IMG/VR virus record: IMGVR_UViG_3300042914_005431
Coordinates: 1-31,714 of that record
Origin: a virus
Strand: one strand, 5' to 3'
DNA length: 31,714 nt
Part shown: positions 6,765-13,931 of the stretch, in pieces
Layout of the letters: each line of letters begins with the position of its first letter
Numbering within the stretch: the stretch's first letter is position 1
Translations under genes and position numbers: made by a program
Notes under the pieces: generated by a model
The model's input: the letters and a program-made list of their open reading frames with translations, nothing else
Told to the model about the DNA's origin: nothing
The model's database searches: none

Positions 6765-7185
6765 ATATAGGCAATAATATGACGGGAAAGAACTGGAGCA
6801 AGCCGAGCTGATATATAGGTTGTGAGTATGACAACTTATATAGGTATTCTTTTCCGATAGAGTCGCGGGTAAACTCTATATGTTTTCTAGCAACCACAAA
6901 CCCACTGGTAATAGGCTTCGTTGTAATTGGAATGTAGCAACGAGTAAAACCCTGCTAGAAATACTTGAGTGTGGAGGTAGAGTACTGTAACCGAGATTCT
7001 TTAATCACTCTGACAAAAACCTTCAAATTCCTCTAATAAAGGAGCGACACATGCCTCTTCTGGGAGAACTCGGAGGAGTAAGGACTGGGAATTCTCAGTC
7101 GATATAAGTTGTGTGACAGATCGGAGAGACGAGTATCGAGGTGACACCTGCCAAAGTGGTGTGACACTGGGAGAGACTAGGAAAT
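6765..7185 (+). ncRNA. Candidate large structured non-coding RNA between tRNAs (ROOL/GOLLD-like position)
   Basis: About 420 bases between tRNA-Met and tRNA-Asn with no credible ORF and clearly higher G+C than the surrounding genes (28 of 60 bases in 7081-7140). It contains several strong helices: TATATAGGTTGT (6812-6823) with ACAACTTATATA (6831-6842); ATAGAGT (6857-6863) with ACTCTAT (6873-6879); a perfect 9-bp TTTCTAGCA (6884-6892) with TGCTAGAAA (6953-6961) enclosing TCGTTG/CAACGA (6918-6923/6938-6943); GAGTG/CACTC (6967-6971/7006-7010); CCTCTTCT/AGAA..GAGG (7054-7076); GACTG/CAGTC (7083-7087/7096-7100); ACACC/GGTGT (7144-7148/7158-7162). A GTGTGACA..GGAGAGAC module occurs twice (about 7111-7130 and 7159-7176). 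Large ornate phage RNAs such as ROOL and GOLLD are known to sit beside phage tRNAs; I cannot assign it to either by eye. Confidence 0.55.
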
Positions 7186-7214
7186 TTTATAGTTCTTTTT
7201 ATAATTTAAAAAAA

Positions 7215-7297
7215 TCCTTGGTAGGGGAATGGTAAACCCAGAAAGCTGTTAACTTTCCGCGAAAGCACTGTACGTTCAAGTCGTACCCAAGGAGCCA
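7215..7297 (+). tRNA. tRNA-Asn(GUU) with enlarged variable arm
   Basis: 83 bases, CCA encoded. Acceptor TCCTTGG/CCAAGGA with discriminator G, as in bacterial tRNA-Asn; D-stem GGG/CCC; anticodon stem GAAAG/CTTTC with loop CTGTTAA, anticodon GUU; T-arm GTACG-TTCAAGT-CGTAC. Between the anticodon and T stems lie 12 bases (CGCGAAAGCACT) able to form a GC-GAAA-GC mini-hairpin, instead of the normal 4-5 bases for an Asn tRNA. Confidence 0.88.
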
Positions 7298-7301
7298 CTT
7301 T

Positions 7302-7389
7302 GGGTAGTTATACTGCTAAGGACGCAGCTCTGACTGTAAATCAGATATCTTAAATGATTGGCTAGGATCGTTACCTAGACTACCCACCA
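7302..7389 (+). tRNA. tRNA-Tyr(GUA), class II, with unusual T-loop
   Basis: 88 bases, CCA encoded. Acceptor GGGTAGT/ACTACCC, discriminator A; anticodon stem TCTGA/TCAGA with loop CTGTAAA gives GUA; long variable arm (16 bases, ATC/GAT stem) as expected for bacterial Tyr. T-stem CTAGG/CCTAG closes ATCGTTA, so positions 54 and 58 are A and U rather than the near-universal U and A. The linker between acceptor and D-stem (CTGC/GCAG) has 4 bases rather than 2. Confidence 0.85.
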
Positions 7390-7409
7390 TTTGTGTAATA
7401 ACACATATT

Positions 7410-7481
7410 CCTCCGTTACCCAAATGGCCAAGGGAGCAGTCTGCAAAACTGCGAATGTTGGTTCGATTCCAACACGGAGGT
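7410..7481 (+). tRNA. tRNA-Cys(GCA)
   Basis: 72 bases, CCA not encoded. Acceptor CCTCCGT/ACGGAGG with discriminator U, the Cys identity base; anticodon stem GCAGT/ACTGC, loop CTGCAAA, anticodon GCA; T-arm GTTGG-TTCGATT-CCAAC canonical. Unlike the three preceding tRNAs it needs CCA addition by the host enzyme. A GTGTAATAACAC inverted repeat (7393-7404) separates it from tRNA-Tyr. Confidence 0.92.
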
Positions 7482-7504
7482 CTTTTTGTGTAAATATAAT
7501 TGTT

Positions 7505-7705
7505 ATGGGCCTCGAAAAAGCAATTCTTCACAACAAGGAACATAGAAAACCATACAAGGATTCAAGGAGATTTGATCACAGCTGCAGAAATCATGGAAGC
7601 TGCGATTATTGTTTTGATAATCGAACTTTCTTCCATAAGAAGCGGGAAGCCTTTTCAATACAAGATTTAAAAGAATACAAAAATGAACTGCGGCAAACAT
7701 CCTAA
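7505..7705 (+). CDS. Small Cys/His-rich protein (zinc-knuckle-like), 66 aa
   Basis: The sequence KEHRKPYKDSRRFDHSCRNH followed by GSCDYCFDNR resembles a small conserved protein found in many phage genomes; H25, C27, H30, C33 and C36 could bind one zinc. Function unknown. Start at 7505 is chosen because the frame upstream of it runs through the tRNA-Cys gene, and because TATAAT (7495-7500) lies five bases before the ATG. It overlaps the DUF1501 gene by 23 bases. Confidence 0.7.
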   Translation: MGLEKAILHNKEHRKPYKDSRRFDHSCRNHGSCDYCFDNRTFFHKKREAFSIQDLKEYKNELRQTS

Positions 7706-9035
7706 ATTTTCCAATAGAAGAGAGTTTTTAACTACATTTGGCAATGGGATCGGAGGGCTAGCTTTAGCTTCTTTGTATGGATTGAATCCATATACTGCAA
7801 AAGCAATTTCTCCAACTCTTCCCAAGGAGTCTCACTTTCCAACAAAAACAAAAGCAATTATTCATTTATTTGCTGGCGGCGCTCCATCGAGCGTCGATAC
7901 TTTTGATTATAAACCATTCCTTCAAAAAAATAATGGATTAAAAATGGGACATGGAGAACTTTTAGCTTCTCCTTTTGAATTTAAAAAAAGCGGCAAATCT
8001 GGTATAGAAATTTCAGAAGTGTGGTCAGAATTAAGTGCTCATGCGGATGATATAGCAATCATAAATTCTATGTTTGCAGAAATCCCCGATCACGGGATTG
8101 CTGCCAAAGTTATTCATACGGGCAGCGCTCAACTTCCAAAACCTTCATTAGGAAGTTGGGTAGTTTATGGATTGGGGACGGCAAATCAAAACATGCCAGG
8201 CTTTATAAGCTTGAACGGATCATCCGTTTCAAGACAGAGTGCTTTTTTGCCTGGCATGTATCAAGGAAGTAATATTGATTATAGAGCTGGAGCTACCGCA
8301 GAACAATTAATTAATAATATTAAAAGTCAATTTTCCTCCTTAGAGCGACAAAGGAGGCAGTTAGATTTTGCGAAATTTTTAAACTTAAACCATATGAGCA
8401 ATCAATATGATGCTCAATTCGAAGCTCGCATTGAAACATTTGAAACTGCATTCAAAATGCAGGCGGAGGCAACTGACGTTTTCGATATTAGTAAAGAGTC
8501 AGAAAATATTAAAGAAATGTATGGGGTAAATGCAAGCGGCTCCAAACTTTTAATTGCAAGAAGACTCGTGGAACGCGGAGTACGTTTTGTACAAGTGAAC
8601 ATTGGGGGCTATGATCATCACGAAAACATTAAAGAAGCAATGCCTCGCACAACCAAGACGCACGATCAAGCCATTGCTGCTTTGATTAAAGATCTTAAAC
8701 AAAGAGGTCTTTTTGATTCAACATTAATTATTTGGGGAGGTGAATTTGGTCGCACCGTAACTGCTGGTGGAGCTGCAGGGGCTCCAGGTAGGGATCACAA
8801 CGGTAGAGCTTTTTCCACTTGGTTGGCTGGAGGCGGAATTAAAGGTGGACAACGCTATGGTGAAACAGATGAAACTGGAGGAAGTGCAGAAAAAGACAAG
8901 GTTCACGTTCACGATTTGCATGCAACTATTCTGCATGCAATGGGTTTAGATCATACAAAATTAACTTATACATATAATGGAAGACCATTTCGTTTGACAG
9001 ATGTCTACGGAAATGTAATTAAAGAGTTGTTTTAA
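7683..9035 (+). CDS. DUF1501 protein 1 with Tat signal (sulfatase/alkaline-phosphatase-like)
   Basis: 450 aa. Twin-arginine signal near the start (N11-R-R-E-F-L, then hydrophobic GNGIGGLALASLYGL). Mature part opens with KAIIHLFAGGAPSSVDTFDYKP, and later shows GGYDHH, WGGEFGRT, PGRDHN and FSTWLAGGGIKGGQRYG, the hallmark segments of DUF1501 (PF07394), a branch of the alkaline phosphatase/sulfatase superfamily whose Asp and His residues should bind two metals. The family is abundant in Planctomycetota and Verrucomicrobiota and rare in phages. Expected to be folded in the cytoplasm and exported by Tat. Substrate unknown; hydrolysis of sulfate or phosphate esters is only inferred from the fold. 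Followed by dCMP deaminase with a TAATG overlap. Confidence 0.85.
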   Translation: MNCGKHPKFSNRREFLTTFGNGIGGLALASLYGLNPYTAKAISPTLPKESHFPTKTKAIIHLFAGGAPSSVDTFDYKPFLQKNNGLKMGHGELLASPFEFKKSGKSGIEISEVWSELSAHADDIAIINSMFAEIPDHGIAAKVIHTGSAQLPKPSLGSWVVYGLGTANQNMPGFISLNGSSVSRQSAFLPGMYQGSNIDYRAGATAEQLINNIKSQFSSLERQRRQLDFAKFLNLNHMSNQYDAQFEARIETFETAFKMQAEATDVFDISKESENIKEMYGVNASGSKLLIARRLVERGVRFVQVNIGGYDHHENIKEAMPRTTKTHDQAIAALIKDLKQRGLFDSTLIIWGGEFGRTVTAGGAAGAPGRDHNGRAFSTWLAGGGIKGGQRYGETDETGGSAEKDKVHVHDLHATILHAMGLDHTKLTYTYNGRPFRLTDVYGNVIKELF

Positions 9036-9442
9036 TGAATAGAATCGAAAAACTTGAATGGTGGCTGCAGCTTGCAGAAGTTGCAGCCAAGAGAAGTGAA
9101 GATCCATATTGTAAAGTTGGAGCGGTAGCAATTAGAGAAGACGGATCAATTGCCGCAGTTAGCTACAATGGCGCGCCGCCTAAAATAGAAATTGATTGGT
9201 CAGATCGAGATAAAAGAAGACAATTTGTTATTCATGCGGAAACAAATTTATTAAGGTACATTAAACCTCATGAATGCCCCGATGTTGCAATAACGCTCGC
9301 TCCTTGTTATGATTGTCTAAAAAATCTTGCTTCTTATGGAGTAAAAAGAATTAATTTTATTAATTATTACGATCAATGCGACAAAGCCATTCTTGTAAAG
9401 ATGGCTAAAATGTACAAAATGGAATTATATCATTGTGCTTAA
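9035..9442 (+). CDS. dCMP/cytidine deaminase family enzyme
   Basis: 135 aa, a usual size for phage dCMP deaminases. Zinc motifs are intact: H67-A-E69 (HAETNLL) and P90-C91-x-x-C94 (LAPCYDC). N-terminal WLQLAEVAAKRSEDPYCKVGAVAI matches ComEB/dCMP deaminase. It would turn dCMP into dUMP, the substrate of the thymidylate synthase encoded at 14286, so the phage can make dTMP from dCMP. Starts in the stop of the DUF1501 gene (TAATG) and ends in a TAATG overlap with the next small gene. Confidence 0.88.
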   Translation: MNRIEKLEWWLQLAEVAAKRSEDPYCKVGAVAIREDGSIAAVSYNGAPPKIEIDWSDRDKRRQFVIHAETNLLRYIKPHECPDVAITLAPCYDCLKNLASYGVKRINFINYYDQCDKAILVKMAKMYKMELYHCA

Positions 9443-9600
9443 TGAATAAATTTATTTATTTATGGTTTAAAGCTTTGGGCGAAAAGGCGCACCAAGATCC
9501 AATCATTGCGGATAGAGTAGCAATAATTAGAAGTATAATTTTATTAATTTATTTAATTACAAATTTTGTAATTATAGCTGGCGTCATACGCCATTGGTAA
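9442..9600 (+). CDS. Small membrane protein, 52 aa
   Basis: Short frame beginning MNKFIYLWFKALGEKAHQDP, then a single hydrophobic helix SIILLIYLITNFVIIAGVI and the end RHW. The ATG overlaps the dCMP deaminase stop (TAATG), which supports that it is translated. Ends one base before the oppositely directed DUF1501 gene; the end contains a TGGCGT/ACGCCA hairpin (9579-9593) but no clear U-tract. Function unknown; holin- or immunity-type small membrane proteins are possible but nothing specific shows it. Confidence 0.6.
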   Translation: MNKFIYLWFKALGEKAHQDPIIADRVAIIRSIILLIYLITNFVIIAGVIRHW

Positions 9601-9601
9601 A

Positions 9602-10879
9602 TTAAGATAAAATTTCTTTTACTATTTTTCCATTATAAACAATAGAAGCTGGACGACCTCCAGGTGCAATTAAATGTTTTTCTGGATCTATTCCAACTTG
9701 ACTCAGCATGGTCGCCGCCATATTTTCAACAGTAAATGGATTGTCTTCTACGTCGCTACCAGTTGCATCTGAAGATCCATACACCATTCCTTGCTTAAAG
9801 CCTCCTCCAGCAAATACAATAGAAAATACTCTTGGCCAGTGATCGCGCCCCGCATCTTTATTAATTTTTGGAGTACGACCAAATTCAGAACTAACTAAAA
9901 CTATTGTGGAATCCAACAAGCCTCTTTGTTCCAAATCTTGAATAAGTGCTGCATAAGCTTGATCGAAAGAAGGAAGTTGCTTTGCGATTCCGCCACCAAT
10001 ATTAGTGTGCATGTCCCATCCTCCGTAAGTTACAGACACAAAGCGGACGCCAGCTTCAACTAAACGACGAGCCATCAGCAATCTTTGTCCCGCTTGACCC
10101 ATTCCATAAAAGTCTTTTATTTTTTCAGTTTCTTTTTGTAAATTAAAGGCTTCCCTCGCTTCTTGAGACGATATCATTGCATAAGCTTTTTGATAAAATT
10201 CATCCATTGCTGCAACAGAATCTGAAGTTTCCAAATATTTAAAATGACTATCGACAGTTTCTAAAATTGACCTTCTTCTTTCAAATCTTTCCGCAGAAAC
10301 ATTTTCGGGCAAAGCCAAATCACGAACTTTAAAATTTTCTTGTGCTGGATCGGAGCCCAAGCTAAAAGGTCCAAAAGCTTGAGACAAATAGCCAGTTCCA
10401 GCAGGATCGTTTCCATTATTCGCTATTTTTGTTGGAATAAAAACATAAGCTGGTAAATTGTTTCTGTCCTTCAATTCGTGAGAAACAATAGAGCCAAAAG
10501 ACGGGTATTGTAAAGCTGGAGATGGACGGTAGCCAGTAAACATGCTAGTTGTGCCCCTCTCATGTGCAGCTTCACCATGAGTCATTGAGCGAACGACAGT
10601 TAATTTATTTGCAATTTTTGCCGTTTTAGAAAGGTGTTCTGAAAAATGAACTCCAGGTATAGAAGTTTTAATTGATTTTAATGGCCCTCTATATTCTGTT
10701 GGAGCGTTGGGATGAGGGTCAAAAGTTTCTTGGGCCGCAAAACCACCTGGTAGATAAATATGAATAATGGATCGAGCTTTAGGAGAAATAGAAGATTGAG
10801 CTTGCAGTCTCAAAATATCCCCCATTGATAATCCTAAACCGCCGATAAATCCAGTGTATAAAAAATCTCTCCTATTCAT
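9602..10879 (-). CDS. DUF1501 protein 2 with Tat signal (sulfatase/alkaline-phosphatase-like)
   Basis: 425 aa. Tat signal right at the N-terminus (MNRRDFLYTGFIGGLGLSMG). Family segments: RSIIHIYLPGGFAAQETFDPHP, HGEAAHERGTTSMFTGYRPSP, VTYGGWDMH, SSEFGRTP, AGRDHWPRVFSIVFAGGGFKQGMVYG. Same family as 7683-9035 but clearly diverged: the two share the motif skeleton (RLVE.GVRFV.V, EFGRT, GRDH, AGGG.K.G..YG) with different inserts, so they are ancient paralogues or separate acquisitions rather than a recent duplication. This one is closer to typical planctomycete DUF1501 proteins (GGWDMH, GRDHWP). Convergent with the upstream plus-strand operon, divergent from the 11151 operon. Confidence 0.85.
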   Translation of the reverse strand: MNRRDFLYTGFIGGLGLSMGDILRLQAQSSISPKARSIIHIYLPGGFAAQETFDPHPNAPTEYRGPLKSIKTSIPGVHFSEHLSKTAKIANKLTVVRSMTHGEAAHERGTTSMFTGYRPSPALQYPSFGSIVSHELKDRNNLPAYVFIPTKIANNGNDPAGTGYLSQAFGPFSLGSDPAQENFKVRDLALPENVSAERFERRRSILETVDSHFKYLETSDSVAAMDEFYQKAYAMISSQEAREAFNLQKETEKIKDFYGMGQAGQRLLMARRLVEAGVRFVSVTYGGWDMHTNIGGGIAKQLPSFDQAYAALIQDLEQRGLLDSTIVLVSSEFGRTPKINKDAGRDHWPRVFSIVFAGGGFKQGMVYGSSDATGSDVEDNPFTVENMAATMLSQVGIDPEKHLIAPGGRPASIVYNGKIVKEILS

Positions 10880-10884
10880 ATATA

Positions 10885-11100
10885 TTAAATTAATCCTATT
10901 GCTCCATCTTTGCTAACATCGGACCACTTAACCTCCTCAGACGCATCAGATTTTTTATCTTTTCTTACTCTAAATTGTCGGTAACAAACCGCAGCTCTTT
11001 GCTTTTGGTCTTTAAAATCTTTGTTCATTGTGGGATCACTCATGCAATCTTGCATAAACGAATCTTCTTCTTGATTTTTTTGGGGGGTTGGAAGGGGCAT
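10885..11100 (-). CDS. Hypothetical protein, 71 aa (phage Cys-motif tail)
   Basis: Hydrophilic small protein. FMQDCMSDPTMNKDFKDQ followed by KQRAAVCYRQF resembles the short motif (F..C.......F.D..QR.AVC...F/W) found at the ends of many phage head/protease-related proteins and as stand-alone small proteins; role unknown. Precedes DUF1501 protein 2 by 5 bases and is probably co-transcribed with it. The 50-base gap to 11151 is a divergent promoter region. Confidence 0.6.
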   Translation of the reverse strand: MPLPTPQKNQEEDSFMQDCMSDPTMNKDFKDQKQRAAVCYRQFRVRKDKKSDASEEVKWSDVSKDGAIGLI

Positions 11101-11116
11101 ACGAATATATTTACAC

Positions 11117-11144
11117 TTGACTTTTTGAAAAGTTGATGTATATT
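11117..11144 (+). promoter_or_regulatory. Sigma70-like promoter, predicted leaderless (gene 11151)
   Basis: TTGACT (11117-11122), 16-base spacer, TATATT (11139-11144), six T residues, then ATG at 11151, which is the predicted +1. This decides the start of the next gene: the in-frame upstream ATGs at 11133-11138 lie inside the promoter. Confidence 0.72.
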
Positions 11145-11150
11145 TTTTTT

Positions 11151-12074
11151 ATGAAAACCTTGATTATTGACTCTCACAAGGGAAGCTCAAAGCTTTCAAA
11201 TAATTTACACCTTCTTAACGCCAAAACGCTTGCGGATTATATCGGAGCGGATTTGATTTGGTCTTATCCAAATGTCAATGACAATATTAAATCTGGATAT
11301 GACGCAATTATTTTTAATCACGCATCGCATTATTCTTTTGTAGATTACGCTTGGTTGGAAGCTAATCCCGAAGCTAAACTATTTTATATTACTAATGAAT
11401 ATAATTTAGGTGAACCACGCGCACTTTGGATGGCAGTAAAACGCGGGCGAAAATACGATGTAATCGCAAACCACTCTCACGAACCAAGTAAAGTGGTAAT
11501 GAAGTACGTTAATAATTGGAACATTCTTAATCTAAATACGTTAATTTACGCACCAGTAAACATTCCACTTTCCAGTAAAAATGATATTATTTATTATGGG
11601 TCATTTAGATCTGACAGGACAAAGTACTTTGCTAAATATCTTAACAATGACGTTATTGTTAGTACTCATCAAAAAAATCGCGAAAAATTTTTAAACGCAG
11701 GAGTTAAAACAGAAAAATTTATTGACCGCATTAAGTGGGATAAAGATGGGTTAACTCCATATCTTTGCTCTCTTTATATAGAAGACGAGAAAACCCACAC
11801 TTACTACAATCATCTTGCAAATAGATTTTACGAGTCTTTAAGTTATAATGTAGTACCAATATTTTCTGAAGAGTGCTTGAATACCATTGAACTTTCAAAG
11901 TATCCAATCACAACTGATTTTATTTTTTCAAATTCACAACAAATGAAAAAAGTTTATGAAATGGTAAAAAATAATCAAAATTACGGTTTACAACTATTGA
12001 ATAGTTGTAAAACAATGGCCCATGCAGAAAAAGCTGAAACTCTTCATAAATTTAAACAAATTATTTATGGATGA
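11151..12074 (+). CDS. Glycosyltransferase-like protein (GT-B type, tentative)
   Basis: 307 aa from MKTLIIDSHKGSSKL. Two-domain alpha/beta pattern: N-terminal Rossmann-like half, a central DIIYYGSFRSDRTKYFAKYL segment, and a C-terminal NHLANRFYESLSYNVVPIFSEE, similar to the sugar-nucleotide-binding region of GT-B transferases (small/aromatic residues before a VPI strand). Related proteins occur in large phages near tail or DNA-modification genes. Whether it modifies DNA, virion or host surface cannot be told. First gene of an operon running to the terminator at 15225. Confidence 0.5.
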   Translation: MKTLIIDSHKGSSKLSNNLHLLNAKTLADYIGADLIWSYPNVNDNIKSGYDAIIFNHASHYSFVDYAWLEANPEAKLFYITNEYNLGEPRALWMAVKRGRKYDVIANHSHEPSKVVMKYVNNWNILNLNTLIYAPVNIPLSSKNDIIYYGSFRSDRTKYFAKYLNNDVIVSTHQKNREKFLNAGVKTEKFIDRIKWDKDGLTPYLCSLYIEDEKTHTYYNHLANRFYESLSYNVVPIFSEECLNTIELSKYPITTDFIFSNSQQMKKVYEMVKNNQNYGLQLLNSCKTMAHAEKAETLHKFKQIIYG

Positions 12075-12261
12075 TCAGCCACTTTTTACAAAAGAAGAAA
12101 TAGATCTCATTAAAGAAGCGCTTTGGAATTACAAATTTGAAGTAAATAAATCTTCGGCTAAATTTCATTTTAGATATTTGGACGGCGCAAATAAGAGTTT
12201 TAAAGATAAATCCACGTTAATCTCAAACCTTTTAGAAAAATTAAAAAATGGGAATGTTTGA
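12067..12261 (+). CDS. Hypothetical protein, 64 aa
   Basis: Not recognised. MDDQPLFTKEEIDLIKEALW opens an amphipathic helix; the end (STLISNLLEKLKNGNV) is helical too. Start at 12067 gives an ATGGATGA 8-base overlap with the preceding gene; an upstream in-frame start would sit deep inside that gene. Confidence 0.6.
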   Translation: MDDQPLFTKEEIDLIKEALWNYKFEVNKSSAKFHFRYLDGANKSFKDKSTLISNLLEKLKNGNV

Positions 12262-12868
12262 TACTGTTTTAGTAAAAAAAGAGTTGATTGCTCCTCTTGT
12301 AGAGCCCGATATCCTTGAAGCTATTCAAAAAGATATTGAAGACGGCTTTTTGAATTTTCAAACAAAAGATCTAGAAAATGCTTTATTTACCTACAAAATT
12401 GAAGAAGATAAAAAATTAATGGTCCAAAAATATGATTGGGTAAAAGATCCAGATTCAAAATTTGGCATAAAGGGAGAGGATCGAGCATACGAATGGGATA
12501 CTCGAACGATCGAAATTCAGATTTACGATTGGCTTGGAGAAGTAGGAGAAGATGATATTTTTATTACATTTTTATTAATCTTCATAAAAGGCGAAGTTGA
12601 AGAAATTAAAGTTCATAAAATTGAAAGAACTCCAATTTCTCTTATTAAGAAAAGAGCTAAATTTTACGAAGAAAGAAGAAAAAAAATTGAAGCCACTTTT
12701 GAATGGAAGCTTTGGAGATTTTTAGGAGATGCAGAGTGGAAAATTAGAAAATTTTTCTTGCCACTGACTAAAAAATACGATAATTTTAAAACTTTGCTAA
12801 GAAAAAGATTCGAAGAAAAATATCCAGATGAAATGTTTAATAGTTGGGGACATCCACCAAAAGATTAA
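12248..12868 (+). CDS. Hypothetical protein, 206 aa
   Basis: Not recognised beyond the opening MGMFDTVLVKKEL, which is typical of conserved phage proteins of unknown role. Middle part is beta-rich and acidic (YEWDTRTIEIQIYDWLGEVGEDDIFITFLLIF); residues about 145-205 are strongly basic and helical (RRKKIEATFEWKLWRFLGDAEWKIRKFF). Overlaps its neighbours by 14 and 41 bases. Confidence 0.62.
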   Translation: MGMFDTVLVKKELIAPLVEPDILEAIQKDIEDGFLNFQTKDLENALFTYKIEEDKKLMVQKYDWVKDPDSKFGIKGEDRAYEWDTRTIEIQIYDWLGEVGEDDIFITFLLIFIKGEVEEIKVHKIERTPISLIKKRAKFYEERRKKIEATFEWKLWRFLGDAEWKIRKFFLPLTKKYDNFKTLLRKRFEEKYPDEMFNSWGHPPKD

Positions 12869-13550
12869 ATTTGCCAATAGACATATTGATGGTTGGACGG
12901 ATCAAATTATTTTTCTTGGAGATTATTTTGATGACTTTGGAGATACGCCAGAACAAGCTAAGGAAACAGCTCTTTGGTTAAAGGATTCTCTAAAGCACAA
13001 AAATAGAATCCACTTAATGGGCAATCATGATTATTATTATAGAGTGCCAATGGGAAAATCTGGAGTTTGTAGCGGCTTTACTTCAAAAAAATACGAAGCA
13101 GTTAATTCTGTACTAGACATTTCTGATTGGAATTTGATTAAATATTTTCATCATGAAAAACACGAAAATATCACCTATTGGTTTTCTCACGCTGGGATTA
13201 GCACTCATTGGTTTAGGCATCCTGTACTTGGACTCTCAACGGAAATAGTGTTAAAAAAAGTCAAAGAAGCCGAAGAAGCTATTAATGATAGAAGATACCA
13301 TTCCGATCAAGCTTCACCAATTAATGCGGTAGATTGGTATAGAGGGGGCGAATACCCAAGAGGAGGCTTACTTTGGAACGATTGGAGAAACGCAGAGTTA
13401 TTTGATGGAGTGATTCAAGTACTCGGTCATACAACTGTTCCTAAAGTTAAAATTAAAACAAGGCTAGAATCTAAAACAATTAATATCGATACAAATTTAT
13501 CTGAAGCGTTAATTATTGACGACGGCAATTTAATTATTAAAAAAATATGA
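12828..13550 (+). CDS. Calcineurin-like metallophosphatase
   Basis: 240 aa with the full metallophosphatase set: G7-D-I-H10, G31-D-Y-F-D35-D, G65-N-H-D68, SHAG and GHT near the C-terminus. These bind two metals; substrates in phages range from phosphoproteins to 2',3'-cyclic ends and nucleotides, so the role is open (a T4 Pnkp-partner or lambda phosphatase-like activity are possible). The start at 12828 is required because the first motif begins at residue 7; it makes a long 41-base overlap with the previous gene. Confidence 0.82.
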   Translation: MKCLIVGDIHQKIKFANRHIDGWTDQIIFLGDYFDDFGDTPEQAKETALWLKDSLKHKNRIHLMGNHDYYYRVPMGKSGVCSGFTSKKYEAVNSVLDISDWNLIKYFHHEKHENITYWFSHAGISTHWFRHPVLGLSTEIVLKKVKEAEEAINDRRYHSDQASPINAVDWYRGGEYPRGGLLWNDWRNAELFDGVIQVLGHTTVPKVKIKTRLESKTINIDTNLSEALIIDDGNLIIKKI

Positions 13551-13930
13551 GCAAATACATAGAAGAAGACTTTCAACATAACAAGACTCATCATTTTGTT
13601 CCGAAAGGGTGGGGTTATGAATTATGGATCACTAATAATCACAGATACTGTGGAAAACTTTTAAAAATTATTAAGGGCAAAAAGTTGTCTTGGCATTATC
13701 ATGTCATAAAAGATGAAGTTATGTTTTGTCAAAGTGGCGAAGTCAAAATTACTTATGGCTGGGACAACGATATTTCGCGGGCCCAAGAGGTCTTTTTGAA
13801 AAAAGGCGAAAGTTTTCATATTCCAAGGAAACTCGTTCATAGAATTGAAGCTATTGAAGATTCAGAAATTTTTGAATTTTCCACTCAACATTTTGATGAG
13901 GATTCTTATCGAGTAGAAAAAGGCGATTAA
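13547..13930 (+). CDS. Cupin protein (mannose-6-phosphate isomerase type II-like)
   Basis: 127 aa single-cupin protein. KGWGYELWITNN..YCGKLLKIIKGKKLSWHYHVIKDEVMFCQSGEVKITYG matches the cupin of ManC/PMI type II; metal ligands H50, H52, E57 and H98 (LVHRIEA) are present. Could isomerise a sugar phosphate or simply bind a sugar; it fits with the glycosyltransferase-like gene upstream. ATGA overlap with the phosphatase. Confidence 0.75.
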   Translation: MSKYIEEDFQHNKTHHFVPKGWGYELWITNNHRYCGKLLKIIKGKKLSWHYHVIKDEVMFCQSGEVKITYGWDNDISRAQEVFLKKGESFHIPRKLVHRIEAIEDSEIFEFSTQHFDEDSYRVEKGD

Positions 13931-13931
13931 C

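Noticed and set aside
7083-7180. Tandem GTGTGACA..GGAGAGAC modules as a CRISPR-like or satellite repeat
   Set aside because: Only two imperfect copies with unequal spacing; better explained as repeated elements of one RNA.
6765-7185. Group I intron or RNase P RNA
   Set aside because: I could not find the P/Q/R/S core elements of group I introns or the universally conserved RNase P segments, and the flanking tRNAs are complete rather than split.
7316-7543. Open frames on both strands across the tRNA-Tyr/Cys genes, and the upstream part of the frame that reaches 7391
   Set aside because: They run through folded tRNA genes; only the part from ATG 7505 is kept as a gene.
8414-8949. Several 60-70 codon frames on both strands inside the DUF1501 gene
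   Set aside because: Shadows of the 450-codon gene, without own start signals or recognisable products.
9556-9576. AT-rich palindrome TAATTACAAA/TTTGTAATTA as an operator
   Set aside because: It lies within the hydrophobic helix codons of the 52 aa gene and is of low complexity.
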